Source: UBA11524 sp963642705 (GTDB lineage Bacteria; Bacillota; Clostridia; Christensenellales; Aristaeellaceae). Taken from it: a stretch of 64,000 bases of DNA. The stretch lies in assembly GCA_963642705.1 (NCBI GenBank), contig CAVIHU010000001.1:1-64000 (forward strand), in the 5' to 3' direction. Below are positions 48,443 to 58,023 of this stretch, one piece after another (the stretch's first letter is position 1; each line of letters starts with the position of its first letter). The position numbers were made by a program, and so were the translations under genes. The notes below the pieces were generated by a model, which was given only the letters and a program-made list of their open reading frames with translations, searched no databases and was not told the origin of the DNA.

Positions 48443-50521
48443 TTAGACATTGAAGAGCAGATCGTCGTAGGTCGGGAAGGGCCAATATTCCTTGCCGACA
48501 AGCGTCTCCAGCTCGTCCGCCTGTTCGCGCACAGCCGCCATCGCAGGGATGATGACATTGTGCTCGTACATTGCACAGTCGAGCGCATCGCCGTGGCATG
48601 TGGACTTAACTGCCGTGCGCAGACCATCGATTGTCTTGTAGAGCTTGGCGTTGCATTCTGCAACGCTGGACAGTACCTTCGATTCAGCAACAGGCTCGAC
48701 ACCAGCGGTCTTCATCGCGTTGACGGTCTTGGCGGTATCTCCGGCGAACTTCATGCAGGCCGGCAGAATCTCCTTCTCCGCCATCATCAGGCAGGTTTCT
48801 GCCTCAATGTTGAGCACCTTGGCGTAGTTTTCCAGCTTGATTTCGTAGCGAGAGCGCATCTCGGTTTCAGTGAAGACACCGAAGGAGGTGAACAGTTTGA
48901 TGTTCTTTTCATCGAGCAGGTGCGGCAGCGCATCAACGGTGGACACGTAATTCGGCAGACCGCGGCGGGCAGCTTCTTCAAGCCATTCAGGCGCATAGCC
49001 GTTGCCGTTGAAGATAATGCGGTTGTGCTTGCGCAGGTTCTCGACGATCAGGTTGTGCAGCGTTTCGCGGAAGTTGTCTGCATTCTCCAGCACGTCGGCA
49101 AATTCCTTGAGGGAGTTCGCAACGATGGTGTTGATGACAACGTTTGTTTCAGCAAGGGATTCAGAGGAGCCGAGCGAGCGGAACTCGAACTTATTGCCTG
49201 TGAAGGCAAACGGCGATGTGCGATTGCGGTCGGTGTTATCCTGCGGGAACTTCGGCAGGACGCTGACACCAATTTCCAGCTCACGCTTAGCGGTTGCGCA
49301 GTATTCCTTCTCTTCTTCGAATGCATTGACAATCGCGGACAATTCATCGCCAAGGAACATGGAGATGATGGCGGGAGGTGCTTCATTGGCACCCAGACGG
49401 TGGTCATTGCCGGCGGAAGCAACGGAGATGCGCAGCAGGTCAGCGTATTCATCTACAGCCTTGATGACAGCAGTCAGAATGAGCATGAACTGTGCTGAAG
49501 TCGCAGGATCGTCGCCAGGATCAAGCAGGTTATAACCGGTGTTGGTGGACATTGACCAGTTATTGTGCTTGCCGGAGCCGTTCACGCCTGCAAAGGGCTT
49601 CTCGTGCAGCAGGCAGACAAGACCGTGACGATCAGCAACCTTCTTCATCATTTCCATCGTTAGCTGATTGTGATCGGTGGCGACAGATGTGATGGTGAAA
49701 ATCGGAGCGAGTTCGTGCTGAGCGGGCGCAACTTCGTTGTGCTCAGTCTTGGCGAGAATGCCAAGCTTCCACAGTTCCTCATCCAGGTCGGTCATGAAGG
49801 CCTGCACACGGGGCTTGATGGAGCCGAAATAATGATCCTCAAGCTCCTGTCCCTTTGGCGGCTTATTGCCGAAAAGCGTGCGTCCGGTGAAAATCAGATC
49901 CTTGCGCTTATTGTAAAGCGCCTTGTCAACGAGAAAATATTCCTGTTCAGGACCAACCGTGGAGGTGACACGCGTGGCATCGCGTCCGAAAAGCTTTAGC
50001 ACGCGGACAGCCTGTTTCGAAAGAGCCTCCATAGAGCGCAGTATAGGCGTCTTCTGGTCGAGCGCTTCGCCGCCGTAGGAACAGAAAGCAGTCGGGATGC
50101 ACAGCACGCCATCCTTGATGAACGCGTAGCTGGTCGGATCCCAAGCAGTATAGCCGCGCGCCTCAAAGGTGGAGCGCAGACCGCCAGACGGGAAGGAGGA
50201 TGCATCCGGCTCGCCGCGGACAAGCTCCTTGCCGCTGAATTCGAGGATGACCTTTCCGCCGTCCTTGGGAGAAATGAAGCTGTCGTGTTTCTCGGCTGTG
50301 ATGCCGGTCAGAGGCTGAAACCAATGCGTATAATGCGTAACGCCGCGTTCAACAGCCCAATCCTTCATCGCATTAGCAACGACATTTGCAACCTGAGGAT
50401 CAAGGGGCTTTCCATCGCTGATGGTCTTGTGCAGCGCCTTGTAGATATCTTTCGGCAAACGCTTCTGCATCACAGCATCGTTAAAGACGCTGCTTCCAAA
50501 AAGCTCGTCCAAGTTGGGCAT
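48443..50521 (-). CDS. glnN: Glutamine synthetase type III
   Basis: GlnN makes glutamine from glutamate, ammonia and ATP. The 692-residue product is the long type III enzyme found in Bacteroidetes and clostridia. It has the GSIII start (PNLDELFGSSVFND) and EVAPAQHELAPIF. The SGKHNNWSMST segment and GANEAPPAI lie in the catalytic core. The ATG follows GGAGG. Its own promoter lies about 150 bases upstream, with hairpins in the leader. The Amt-PII gene follows, so uptake and assimilation of ammonia are linked. Confidence 0.96.
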   Translation of the reverse strand: MPNLDELFGSSVFNDAVMQKRLPKDIYKALHKTISDGKPLDPQVANVVANAMKDWAVERGVTHYTHWFQPLTGITAEKHDSFISPKDGGKVILEFSGKELVRGEPDASSFPSGGLRSTFEARGYTAWDPTSYAFIKDGVLCIPTAFCSYGGEALDQKTPILRSMEALSKQAVRVLKLFGRDATRVTSTVGPEQEYFLVDKALYNKRKDLIFTGRTLFGNKPPKGQELEDHYFGSIKPRVQAFMTDLDEELWKLGILAKTEHNEVAPAQHELAPIFTITSVATDHNQLTMEMMKKVADRHGLVCLLHEKPFAGVNGSGKHNNWSMSTNTGYNLLDPGDDPATSAQFMLILTAVIKAVDEYADLLRISVASAGNDHRLGANEAPPAIISMFLGDELSAIVNAFEEEKEYCATAKRELEIGVSVLPKFPQDNTDRNRTSPFAFTGNKFEFRSLGSSESLAETNVVINTIVANSLKEFADVLENADNFRETLHNLIVENLRKHNRIIFNGNGYAPEWLEEAARRGLPNYVSTVDALPHLLDEKNIKLFTSFGVFTETEMRSRYEIKLENYAKVLNIEAETCLMMAEKEILPACMKFAGDTAKTVNAMKTAGVEPVAESKVLSSVAECNAKLYKTIDGLRTAVKSTCHGDALDCAMYEHNVIIPAMAAVREQADELETLVGKEYWPFPTYDDLLFNV

Positions 50522-50572
50522 TCAGGTTTCCTCCTTCATCATTTCGATGACAATTGCCAATCAGCTCCGACA

Positions 50573-50590
50573 ACAGACGTCAATGCCTGT
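50573..50590 (-). promoter_or_regulatory. Hexaloop hairpin in the glnN leader
   Basis: On the minus strand ACAGGC and GTCTGT pair (one G-T wobble) around the hexaloop ATTGAC, with A at position 1 and G at position 4. This is the loop pattern that ANTAR-domain antiterminators bind. It lies downstream of the attenuator-like stem. Confidence 0.35.
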
Positions 50591-50605
50591 CAGTCGAATT
50601 CCGCT

Positions 50606-50662
50606 AAAAGGAAAAGGACACTGCGAGAACGAATGAAATCCATCTCACAGCGCCCTTGCTGT
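50606..50662 (-). promoter_or_regulatory. Attenuator-like stem and overlapping hexaloop hairpin in the glnN leader
   Basis: On the minus strand GGGCGCTGTGAGA (50655-50643) pairs, with wobbles, with TCTCGCAGTGTCC (50628-50616), followed by TTTTCCTTTT. The 5' arm also takes part in the alternative hairpin ACAGC-AAGGGC-GCTGT (50662-50647), whose hexaloop again has A1 and G4. Mutually exclusive folds fit antitermination; this is an inference. Confidence 0.45.
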
Positions 50663-50669
50663 TATAACA

Positions 50670-50698
50670 AGTATAGCCGCTGAAAAACCGTTTGTCAA
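50670..50698 (-). promoter_or_regulatory. Promoter of glnN
   Basis: On the minus strand TTGACA (50698-50693) and TATACT (50675-50670) are 17 bases apart. The remaining gene-free stretch 50699-50826 holds only A/T-rich sequence with no supported gene. Confidence 0.8.
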
Positions 50699-50826
50699 GG
50701 GATATTTTTAATTTTCCTGATGCGTTTTACGGAAAAAAACGCAAAAAACAGCGTAAAGACAATCTGTACCACGAAAATAAATCAAAAGACGAACGAATTC
50801 ACTCGCATAACAATAAATGTCTGTTA

Positions 50827-50866
50827 AAAGAGCCCCCTTTCCCAACATGAAGCGGAAAAGGGGGGC
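50827..50866 (-). terminator. Terminator of hppA
   Basis: On the minus strand CCCCCCTTTTCC and GGGAAAGGGGG form a stem around GCTTCATGTT, followed by CTCTTTTAAC. Confidence 0.8.
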
Positions 50867-50883
50867 GAGGGATAAGCGAAGTT

Positions 50884-52995
50884 TTACTTGATGATCGTCA
50901 GTGTCTGAATGACGCCAGCCAGCGTGTTTGCGACTGTCGACATCATCTTGATGAAGATGTCCAGCGCTACGCCGACAACGTCCTTACGGGTATCGCCGAC
51001 GGTGTCGCCGGTAACGGACGCCTTATGGGCGGCAGAGCCTTTGCCGTGTCCCTTGAGGGCGCCGCTCTCGATGTATTTCTTTGCATTGTCGAAGGCACCG
51101 CCGGAGTTACCCATGAAGATGGCACGCGGGATCGCCACGATGGTTGCACCAACAAGGATGCCGCCGACGAATTCCACACCGAAAAGGATGCCGCCGACGA
51201 TCGGGATGAGCAACGCGAGCATCGAAGGCAGCAGCATCTTGCGCAGCGCCTGCTTTGCAGCCATTTCGATGCAGCGGTTGTAGTCGGGCTTGACCTTACC
51301 TTCCAGAACGCCGGGGACGGACAACTGACGGTCACCCTCATCTGCCATCAGGCGTGCACTCTCGATGGTGTTGTCGGTCAGCAGTGCGGAGAAGTATTCA
51401 ATCAGCGCACCGCCGATAATGCCGCCTGCGATGACTACGAAAGAAGCGATATTAAGGATCGGTTCCGTCGCATTGGAGTAACCGGAAACATATGCCACGA
51501 TCAAGGAAACCGTTGCAAAAGCAGCAGAGCCGATGGCAAATCCCTTGCCGATGGCGGCGGTAGTGTTGCCGACGCTGTCGAGCTTATCGGTGATGACACG
51601 AACCTTGTCGTCGAGGTGGCAGCTTTCCGCCAGACCGCCGGCGTTATCCGCGATGGGACCGAAGGCATCGATGGAAACTGTCGTACCGACGAATGCAAGC
51701 ATGCCAAGAGAGGACAGCGCAATGCCGTAGGTGCCGCAAATCTTGCCGGAGATGAACAGCGCAATGCCGATCACCACGATGGGCAGCAGGCAGGAACGGG
51801 AGCCGATAGCGTCGCCCTTGGTGATGACGAATGCTTCGCCTTCTGTTGCAATTTCAGCCAGCTGACGGGTCGGCTTGAAGTCTGTGCTGGTGTAGTATTC
51901 GGTGATGGAGCCGATAGCGATGCCGCTCAGGATGCCAAGCACGCTGGAAATCCAAGGAGACAGCCAGCCGGCCGCGAAATCACTGTACAGCTCCTTGCCG
52001 TTGAAGATGATCAGGCAGGAGAAGAAACCGATGATGATGGTCATGCCGGCGGAAATCCACGTCGCAAGGTTCAGCTCGTGAGAGGGGTTGTCGCCCATCT
52101 TGCGGAATGCTGCATAGCCCAGACCAATCAGGCAGCCAAGCAGACCGCCGCCGGCGAGCACGATGGGATATACGGTCGTTGCAGTCAGGGTTTCAGTCGG
52201 CAGGGTGCCGTTTGCCTTGAAGAGCGTGATGGCGATCATGATGGCAGCCGCCATGGTAGCTACAAAGCTCTCCAGCAGGTCGGAGCAGTTGCCGGCGATG
52301 TCGTTGACGTTGTCGCCGATGAAGTCAGCAACGACGTTCGGCACGCGGCTGTCGTCCTCAGGCATGTCGTGGCGCAGCTTGGCCAAGATGTCGGAAGAAA
52401 TGTCGGCAGCCTTGGTATAATTGCCGCCGGCCACGCGGTTGAACATGGCGACGATGGAGCAGCCCAGGGAGTACGTCGTGACGCGCATGATGCACGGGTT
52501 GCACTCGAGGTTGGCGATCAGACCGTGTCCAATGCCGTTGATATCCTCAACGCCCCAGATGATCAGCACGAGCAGCAGACCCAGCATGCCGAATGCCTGA
52601 ACGCTCAGACCACTGATGCTGCCGCCGCAAAGCGCGACCTTCACCGTTTCGCCGATGGAGAGGCTTTCACGAGCCTTGTTGGCGGTGCGCACGTTAGCAT
52701 AAGTCGCACTGCGCATGCCAAGCACGCAGACGATGCTGCTCATGCAAGCACCCATCAGGAACGTAATGCCGCTGGTCGCTTCCACGAACAGCGAGAAAAC
52801 AAGCGCAACAAGGACGGTGACGATGGAGATGGTCTTGTACTCCGTCTTCATGAAGGTCGAGGCGCCATCGCGAATGATGCCGGCCATCTCGATCATGTCA
52901 GGGGTGCCTTCACTCATCTTCCGGATGCGCACGTAGTTGTAGGCGATATAAGCGAGCGTAAGCGCGACAACCGCCAGAACAATGAACCATGCCAT
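50884..52995 (-). CDS. hppA: Membrane-bound ion-translocating pyrophosphatase
   Basis: The 703-residue product has about 16 membrane spans. It has the pyrophosphate-site sequences typical of the family: a DVGADLxGKxE-like region represented by NYTKAADISSD and DNVNDIAGNCSDLLES, and DAFGPIADNAGGLAES. It couples pyrophosphate hydrolysis to H+ or Na+ export. The GNTTAAIGKG motif has Ala where potassium-independent enzymes carry Lys, so a K+-dependent, possibly Na+-pumping type is likely. The ATG follows AGGAGG. It is monocistronic with a strong terminator. Confidence 0.96.
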   Translation of the reverse strand: MAWFIVLAVVALTLAYIAYNYVRIRKMSEGTPDMIEMAGIIRDGASTFMKTEYKTISIVTVLVALVFSLFVEATSGITFLMGACMSSIVCVLGMRSATYANVRTANKARESLSIGETVKVALCGGSISGLSVQAFGMLGLLLVLIIWGVEDINGIGHGLIANLECNPCIMRVTTYSLGCSIVAMFNRVAGGNYTKAADISSDILAKLRHDMPEDDSRVPNVVADFIGDNVNDIAGNCSDLLESFVATMAAAIMIAITLFKANGTLPTETLTATTVYPIVLAGGGLLGCLIGLGYAAFRKMGDNPSHELNLATWISAGMTIIIGFFSCLIIFNGKELYSDFAAGWLSPWISSVLGILSGIAIGSITEYYTSTDFKPTRQLAEIATEGEAFVITKGDAIGSRSCLLPIVVIGIALFISGKICGTYGIALSSLGMLAFVGTTVSIDAFGPIADNAGGLAESCHLDDKVRVITDKLDSVGNTTAAIGKGFAIGSAAFATVSLIVAYVSGYSNATEPILNIASFVVIAGGIIGGALIEYFSALLTDNTIESARLMADEGDRQLSVPGVLEGKVKPDYNRCIEMAAKQALRKMLLPSMLALLIPIVGGILFGVEFVGGILVGATIVAIPRAIFMGNSGGAFDNAKKYIESGALKGHGKGSAAHKASVTGDTVGDTRKDVVGVALDIFIKMMSTVANTLAGVIQTLTIIK

Positions 52996-53342
52996 GAGTT
53001 TGTTCTCCTCCTGTAAAGTGAATTGATAGGCGAACCTATTCTAATGTTCTTTTTTCTACATTTTTCTCCCTTTTCCTGCTGGTTTTGACGTCATTTTTCG
53101 AAAAAATTTCGTTATTAAATTCTCGATGATAATATTCTGCAAGTTTGACTGCAGGATGCTTTCATATGATGCAGTATGAAACGAATGCGAACGCGAGGCG
53201 ATTTGCAGTGCGAAATGAAAAAATGTCGAAAAGCTTCCAGCACAGATGCTTGCTTTGCCCTGTTTTTTTTGAACAAAATGTGCTATAATCATAACATGGA
53301 CAGGAATACGATCTGTATGCTTGTGGGAGGAGAGTGTCCGAT
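52996..53342. other. Divergent intergenic region, hppA and trpR-like gene
   Basis: No gene is seen. On the minus strand TTGCAG (53142-53137) and TTTAAT (53119-53114) with a 17-base spacer may be the hppA promoter. On the plus strand TGCTATAAT (53281-53289) is an extended -10 for the trpR-like gene. A small hairpin ATAGG-CGAA-CCTAT at 53026-53039 lies in the hppA leader. Confidence 0.5.
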
Positions 53343-53660
53343 ATGTTTGAGCCGCGTGTGAAGAGTGAGCAAACGGATCTGCTGATGAAGGCGCTTTTGA
53401 CGCTTGATTCGGTGGATGAGGCATATCGCTTTTTTGAGGATTTGTGTACTGTGTCTGAAATCAAAAGCATGGCGCAGCGCATTGAGGTCGCAAAGATGTT
53501 GAGGGAGCATGCGACTTATCAGGAGGTTGCACGGATTACGGGTGCGTCCTCTGCTACCATCAGCCGTGTCAACCGTGCACTGATTTATGGTGCAGATGGG
53601 TACACGGCAGTGCTGGATGCCTTGGAAGGAAAGCCTCACGACGGAACAAAGAATGATTGA
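53343..53660 (+). CDS. TrpR/YerC-family DNA-binding protein
   Basis: The 105-residue product resembles YerC of Bacillus, a member of the Trp-repressor-like superfamily. The C-terminal half holds a helix-turn-helix with QEVARITGASSATISRVNRAL. The N-terminal part has the LLTLDSVDEAYRFFEDLCT helices. No regulated gene is known with certainty; a role next to pcrA-ligA is conserved in Firmicutes. I chose the ATG at 53343 because GGAGGAG lies 10 bases upstream. The GTG nine bases earlier is too close to it. Confidence 0.9.
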   Translation: MFEPRVKSEQTDLLMKALLTLDSVDEAYRFFEDLCTVSEIKSMAQRIEVAKMLREHATYQEVARITGASSATISRVNRALIYGADGYTAVLDALEGKPHDGTKND

Positions 53661-53670
53661 GGAGAAAACA

Positions 53671-55977
53671 ATGGATTTAAGTATGCTGAATCCGGAGCAG
53701 CGCCTGGCAGCGGAAACGCTGGAGGGACCGGTGCTGATTCTTGCGGGTGCAGGGTCGGGCAAAACGCGTGCCCTGACCTGCCGCGTAGCGAACCTGATGG
53801 CGCACGGTGTGCAGCCTTATCATATTTTGGCGCTGACATTTACCAACAAGGCGGCAAAGGAAATGAAGGAAAGAATCTGTTCGCTTGTCGGTGATGCGGC
53901 GAATGATGCATGGATTTCGACCTTTCATTCCACTTGCGCAAGGATACTGCGCCGCGATATCGAAAAGCTCGGCGATTATACGCGCTCATTCGTGATTTAC
54001 GATGACGATGATCAGAAGTCGGTGCTCAAGGAAATCCTTAAGCGGCTGAATATCGACGACAAGCTTCTGCCGGTTCGCGAGCTGATGTCCAAAATCTCCG
54101 ATGCGAAGAATAAGCTGCTCTCGCCGCAGGAGTGGTTCGATCAGTCTGAACGTGACCATCGTTCGCAGCAGATTCATCAGGTGTTCGTGGAATACGAAAA
54201 GCGTCTGCGCTCGCTGAATGCACTGGATTTCGATGATTTGCTGATCCGTACGCTGGAGCTGCTTGTAAATCATCCGCCTGTGCTTGATGTTTATCGCAAG
54301 CGTTTCCGATATGTGATGGTGGACGAATATCAGGACACGAACTATGCGCAGTATAAGCTCGTCCGCCTGCTGACGGATGAAAGCAGGAACCTGTGCGTCG
54401 TCGGCGATGATGACCAGTCGATTTACGGCTGGCGCGGTGCTGACATCCGCAACATCCTCGACTTTGAGAAGGATTATCCTGACGCGAAGGTCATCAAGCT
54501 CGAGCAGAATTACCGCTCGACTGCGAACATCCTTGATGCCGCCAATCAGGTGATTGCCCACAACGCCGGTCGAAAGGAGAAGAAGCTTTGGACGGATCAG
54601 CCGGAGGGTGAGCCTATCCGTTTGTTCACCGCTGGTGACGAACGCGAGGAAGCGGCTTGGGTCGCGGACAGAATCAGACAGATGAACCGCAGGAATGAAC
54701 CATACGGCAACATGGCGATTCTCTACCGAATTAATGCCCAGAGCCGTGTGCTGGAGGAAATGCTGATGCGCTCCTCCATTCCTTATAAGGTGTTCGGGGG
54801 ACAGAAATTCTATGACCGCAAGGAAGTGCGCGATGTCATTGCGTATCTGCGCGTTGCGGTGAATCCGTCGGATGACATTTCACTGCGCCGGATTATCAAT
54901 GTGCCCAAGCGCGCCATCGGTGACAGTACGGTGCAGGAGCTGATGAGCTATGCGCAGGACAATGATATGCCGCTTTTCAGTGCCCTGACAGATGTGCCGG
55001 AAACGCTATCGGCCAGACCGAAAAAGTGCGTGAATGATTTCTTCATGCTGATGACGAACCTCCTTGCGCTCAAGGATACGATGCCTTTGACGGACTATGT
55101 GACGATGGTCATCGAAAAAACGGGGCTGCTGGGGCAATATAAGAAGGAGGACACAGAAGAAGCCAGAACGCGTGCTGAGAATATCAACGAATTCATGGGT
55201 GCTGTTGCTGAATATGCAAAAACAACGGAAAACGCGACGCTTGAAGACTATCTGGAGAACGTGTCGCTGATAACCGACCTTGATCAAGCGGAGGATGACC
55301 GCGGTTATGTTACGCTGATGACGTTGCATGCTGCAAAAGGGCTGGAATTCCCGGATGTGTTCATGACAGGGCTGGAAGATGGCGTATTCCCGTCTGCAAG
55401 AAGCTTGTCGGACGAATCGCGCATGGAGGAGGAGCGGCGCTTGTGCTATGTCGGCATTACGCGTGCGCAGAAGCGGTTGTTCCTCTCTCACGCGAATCAA
55501 CGCACGATCTTCAACCAGATTAACCATAATGCACCGAGCCGTTTCCTCGAAGAAATTCCGCCGCGCCTGATCTCCGATGAGCTGGCAACCATCCGCGAAC
55601 GCTTTGGCGAACGCGTGCCGAACCATACGAAGACGGCAGGCGGATATCGCAATGCTCCGGCACGTCCGGTACCAGTTCGTCCGGCACCATCGGCAGGAAC
55701 GCTTCCGACGACGAGCAGTGCCAGCCGGCTGAAGGGGCTGAATATCCCTGGCGTGCAGAAAGGCTTCGTGCAGTCACCCGCGCGAAACCTGTCAACAAGC
55801 GCCCTCAGGAATATGTACAAGGCAGGGGATCGTGTTCGCCACCTGAAGTTCGGCGAAGGCACAGTGGTCGATGTGAGTGGTTCAGGCAATGACAGCTTGA
55901 TTAAGATCGAGTTTACGGCATATGGCGTCAAGACATTCAAGCTTGTTAATGTGCCGATTGTAAAAATGGAGGAATAA
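53671..55977 (+). CDS. pcrA: ATP-dependent DNA helicase PcrA (UvrD/Rep family)
   Basis: PcrA is the 3'-5' helicase for repair and rolling-circle replication in Gram-positives. The 768-residue product has Walker A AGAGSGKT at 25-32, motif Ia TFTNKAAKEM, motif II VDEYQDTN, motif III GDDDQSIYGWRGAD, and motif VI VGITRAQK. A Tudor-like C-terminal tail (DRVRHLKFGEGTVVDVSG) is typical of PcrA. The ATG at 53671 follows GAGGAG. It lies between the trpR-like gene and ligA, as in Bacillus. Confidence 0.97.
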   Translation: MDLSMLNPEQRLAAETLEGPVLILAGAGSGKTRALTCRVANLMAHGVQPYHILALTFTNKAAKEMKERICSLVGDAANDAWISTFHSTCARILRRDIEKLGDYTRSFVIYDDDDQKSVLKEILKRLNIDDKLLPVRELMSKISDAKNKLLSPQEWFDQSERDHRSQQIHQVFVEYEKRLRSLNALDFDDLLIRTLELLVNHPPVLDVYRKRFRYVMVDEYQDTNYAQYKLVRLLTDESRNLCVVGDDDQSIYGWRGADIRNILDFEKDYPDAKVIKLEQNYRSTANILDAANQVIAHNAGRKEKKLWTDQPEGEPIRLFTAGDEREEAAWVADRIRQMNRRNEPYGNMAILYRINAQSRVLEEMLMRSSIPYKVFGGQKFYDRKEVRDVIAYLRVAVNPSDDISLRRIINVPKRAIGDSTVQELMSYAQDNDMPLFSALTDVPETLSARPKKCVNDFFMLMTNLLALKDTMPLTDYVTMVIEKTGLLGQYKKEDTEEARTRAENINEFMGAVAEYAKTTENATLEDYLENVSLITDLDQAEDDRGYVTLMTLHAAKGLEFPDVFMTGLEDGVFPSARSLSDESRMEEERRLCYVGITRAQKRLFLSHANQRTIFNQINHNAPSRFLEEIPPRLISDELATIRERFGERVPNHTKTAGGYRNAPARPVPVRPAPSAGTLPTTSSASRLKGLNIPGVQKGFVQSPARNLSTSALRNMYKAGDRVRHLKFGEGTVVDVSGSGNDSLIKIEFTAYGVKTFKLVNVPIVKMEE

Positions 55978-55980
55978 CGC

Positions 55981-57945
55981 ATGACCGAATCGACCGACCG
56001 CATGCAAGCGCTGATCGGCAGGCTGAATGAAGCGTCGCAGGCGTACTATTTTTCCGGCGAACCGATCATGTCTGATAAGGACTGGGATGCGCTATACGAT
56101 GAGTTATCTGCACTTGAAAAGCAGACAGGCATTGTGCTGCCGGGCTCTCCGACGCATCGGGTCGGCGGCGAGGCGAAAACAGCGCTTGAACCGCACACGC
56201 ACATCCACCGCCTGTGGAGCATGGACAAGGCGCAATCGACCGGTGCGGTAATGGATTGGGTACAGCGGACGAAAAAACTGTCCGGTCAGACAGAACTGGA
56301 ATATTGTGTGGAATACAAGTTTGATGGGCTGACGCTGAACCTGACCTATCAGGACGGTCAACTGATTCAGGCGGCAACACGCGGCAACGGCATCACAGGC
56401 GAGGCGATTCTGCCGCAGGCGAAGACCATCGCAACAGTGCCGCGCACGATTCCCTATAAGGGATTGCTGGAGGTACAGGGCGAGTGCATCATGCGCCTGT
56501 CCGTGCTCGATGCGTACAACAAGACGGCAAAGGAACCGCTCAAGAATGCACGCAACGCCGCTGCCGGTGCGCTGAGAAACCTTGACCCGGCTGTGACGGC
56601 ATCGCGCCACCTCGATGCATTCTTCTATCAGATTGGTACGATTGACAATCCACCATACACAACGCAGGAGGGAATGCTGTCTTTCCTGCGCGAGAACGGC
56701 TTTCAGGTTAGCCCGTATCTCGGTCGCTGCAAGAGTACGCAGGAGATTGAGCAGTGCATCCGCCATATTGAGGAGAAAAGAAGCAGTCTTGACTTCCTGA
56801 TTGACGGCGTGCTGATTAAGGTGAGCGACTTGTCCTTACGCGAAATCATGGGCTACACAGACCGCTTTCCGCGTTGGGCAATTGCCTATAAGTTCGAGGC
56901 TGAGGAAACAACGACCATCATCCGCAGTGTGACATGGGAAATCGGCAGAACAGGCAAGCTGACGCCGGTGGCTGAGGTGGAGCCGGTTGATTTTTATGGC
57001 GTGACGGTGCGTCGGGCAACGCTGAACAACTGGGGTGACATCCAGCGCAAACGCGTGGCAATCGGAGCAAAGGTATGGATTCGTCGTTCGAATGACGTGA
57101 TTCCGGAAATTATGGGTCATGTTGGTGAGAATGAGGAGAACGAAACGCCGATTGTGCGTCCGAACGTATGTCCCGCATGCGGAAATCATCTGATCGAACG
57201 GGGAGCGCATTTGTTTTGCATGAACCGTGTGTCATGCCGTCCGCAGGCAGTGGCACGAATCAGCCATTTTGCCGGACGGAATGCGATGGACATTGATGGT
57301 CTGTCAGAAAAGACAGCAGGGCAGCTTTACGACCAGATGAACGTGCGAGACCCGGCGGATTTGTATGTGCTGACGCGCGAACAAGTGCTGTCGTTGGATG
57401 GCTTTAAGGATAAGAAGGCAGATAATCTGCTTGCAGCGCTGCAAAAGAGCAAAACCTGCGCACTTGATGCATTCCTGTTTGCAGTTGGAATTCCGAATGT
57501 CGGAAGAAAAACGGCACGTGATCTCGCCAACAATTTCGGCACGCTTGGAGCTGTTGCAGGTGCCTCGCAGGAAGCGCTCGTTGCAATGGAGGATGTCGGC
57601 GAAGTTGTCGCACAGAGCATTATCGAGTTCTTCTCATTCTCAGAGAACCGCGCGATGATTGATCGCCTGCTTGCAGCAGGTGTTACGCCTGAGGAAAAGA
57701 CAAAAGCAGAAGGTGGCTGCTTCAGCGGCATGAGCATTGTCGTGACCGGTACGCTGCCTACGCTGTCCCGGCACGATGCTGAAGAGCTGATTGCGCGTAA
57801 CGGCGGCAAGCCGGCTTCGTCCGTCAGCAAGAAAACTGCCTTTGTCGTTGCAGGCGAGGCGGCAGGCAGCAAGCTGACGAAGGCGCAGCAGCTCGGCATT
57901 GAGATTGTTGATGAAGCAGGACTGCTTAGACGCGTTTCTTCATGA
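55981..57945 (+). CDS. ligA: NAD-dependent DNA ligase
   Basis: LigA seals nicks using NAD+. The 654-residue product has the adenylation motif EYKFDGL near residue 112 with the catalytic Lys. It also has an OB domain, a four-cysteine zinc finger (CPAC at about 398 and the CMNRVSC region), helix-hairpin-helix repeats and a C-terminal BRCT domain (SGMSIVVTGTLPTLSR). The ATG follows AGGAATAACGC three bases after pcrA. Length is normal, slightly short of 670. Confidence 0.97.
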   Translation: MTESTDRMQALIGRLNEASQAYYFSGEPIMSDKDWDALYDELSALEKQTGIVLPGSPTHRVGGEAKTALEPHTHIHRLWSMDKAQSTGAVMDWVQRTKKLSGQTELEYCVEYKFDGLTLNLTYQDGQLIQAATRGNGITGEAILPQAKTIATVPRTIPYKGLLEVQGECIMRLSVLDAYNKTAKEPLKNARNAAAGALRNLDPAVTASRHLDAFFYQIGTIDNPPYTTQEGMLSFLRENGFQVSPYLGRCKSTQEIEQCIRHIEEKRSSLDFLIDGVLIKVSDLSLREIMGYTDRFPRWAIAYKFEAEETTTIIRSVTWEIGRTGKLTPVAEVEPVDFYGVTVRRATLNNWGDIQRKRVAIGAKVWIRRSNDVIPEIMGHVGENEENETPIVRPNVCPACGNHLIERGAHLFCMNRVSCRPQAVARISHFAGRNAMDIDGLSEKTAGQLYDQMNVRDPADLYVLTREQVLSLDGFKDKKADNLLAALQKSKTCALDAFLFAVGIPNVGRKTARDLANNFGTLGAVAGASQEALVAMEDVGEVVAQSIIEFFSFSENRAMIDRLLAAGVTPEEKTKAEGGCFSGMSIVVTGTLPTLSRHDAEELIARNGGKPASSVSKKTAFVVAGEAAGSKLTKAQQLGIEIVDEAGLLRRVSS

Positions 57946-58023
57946 TGACTTCATGAATGGATGGTAGCATCAGCATGGGCACAGGCATGTGTCCGAAGCA
58001 ATACAGTGGAAAAGAGGAAAACG

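Noticed and set aside
51025..53016. Long open frame antisense to hppA
   Set aside because: The opposite strand is a complete pyrophosphatase. The frame is a by-product of its codon usage.
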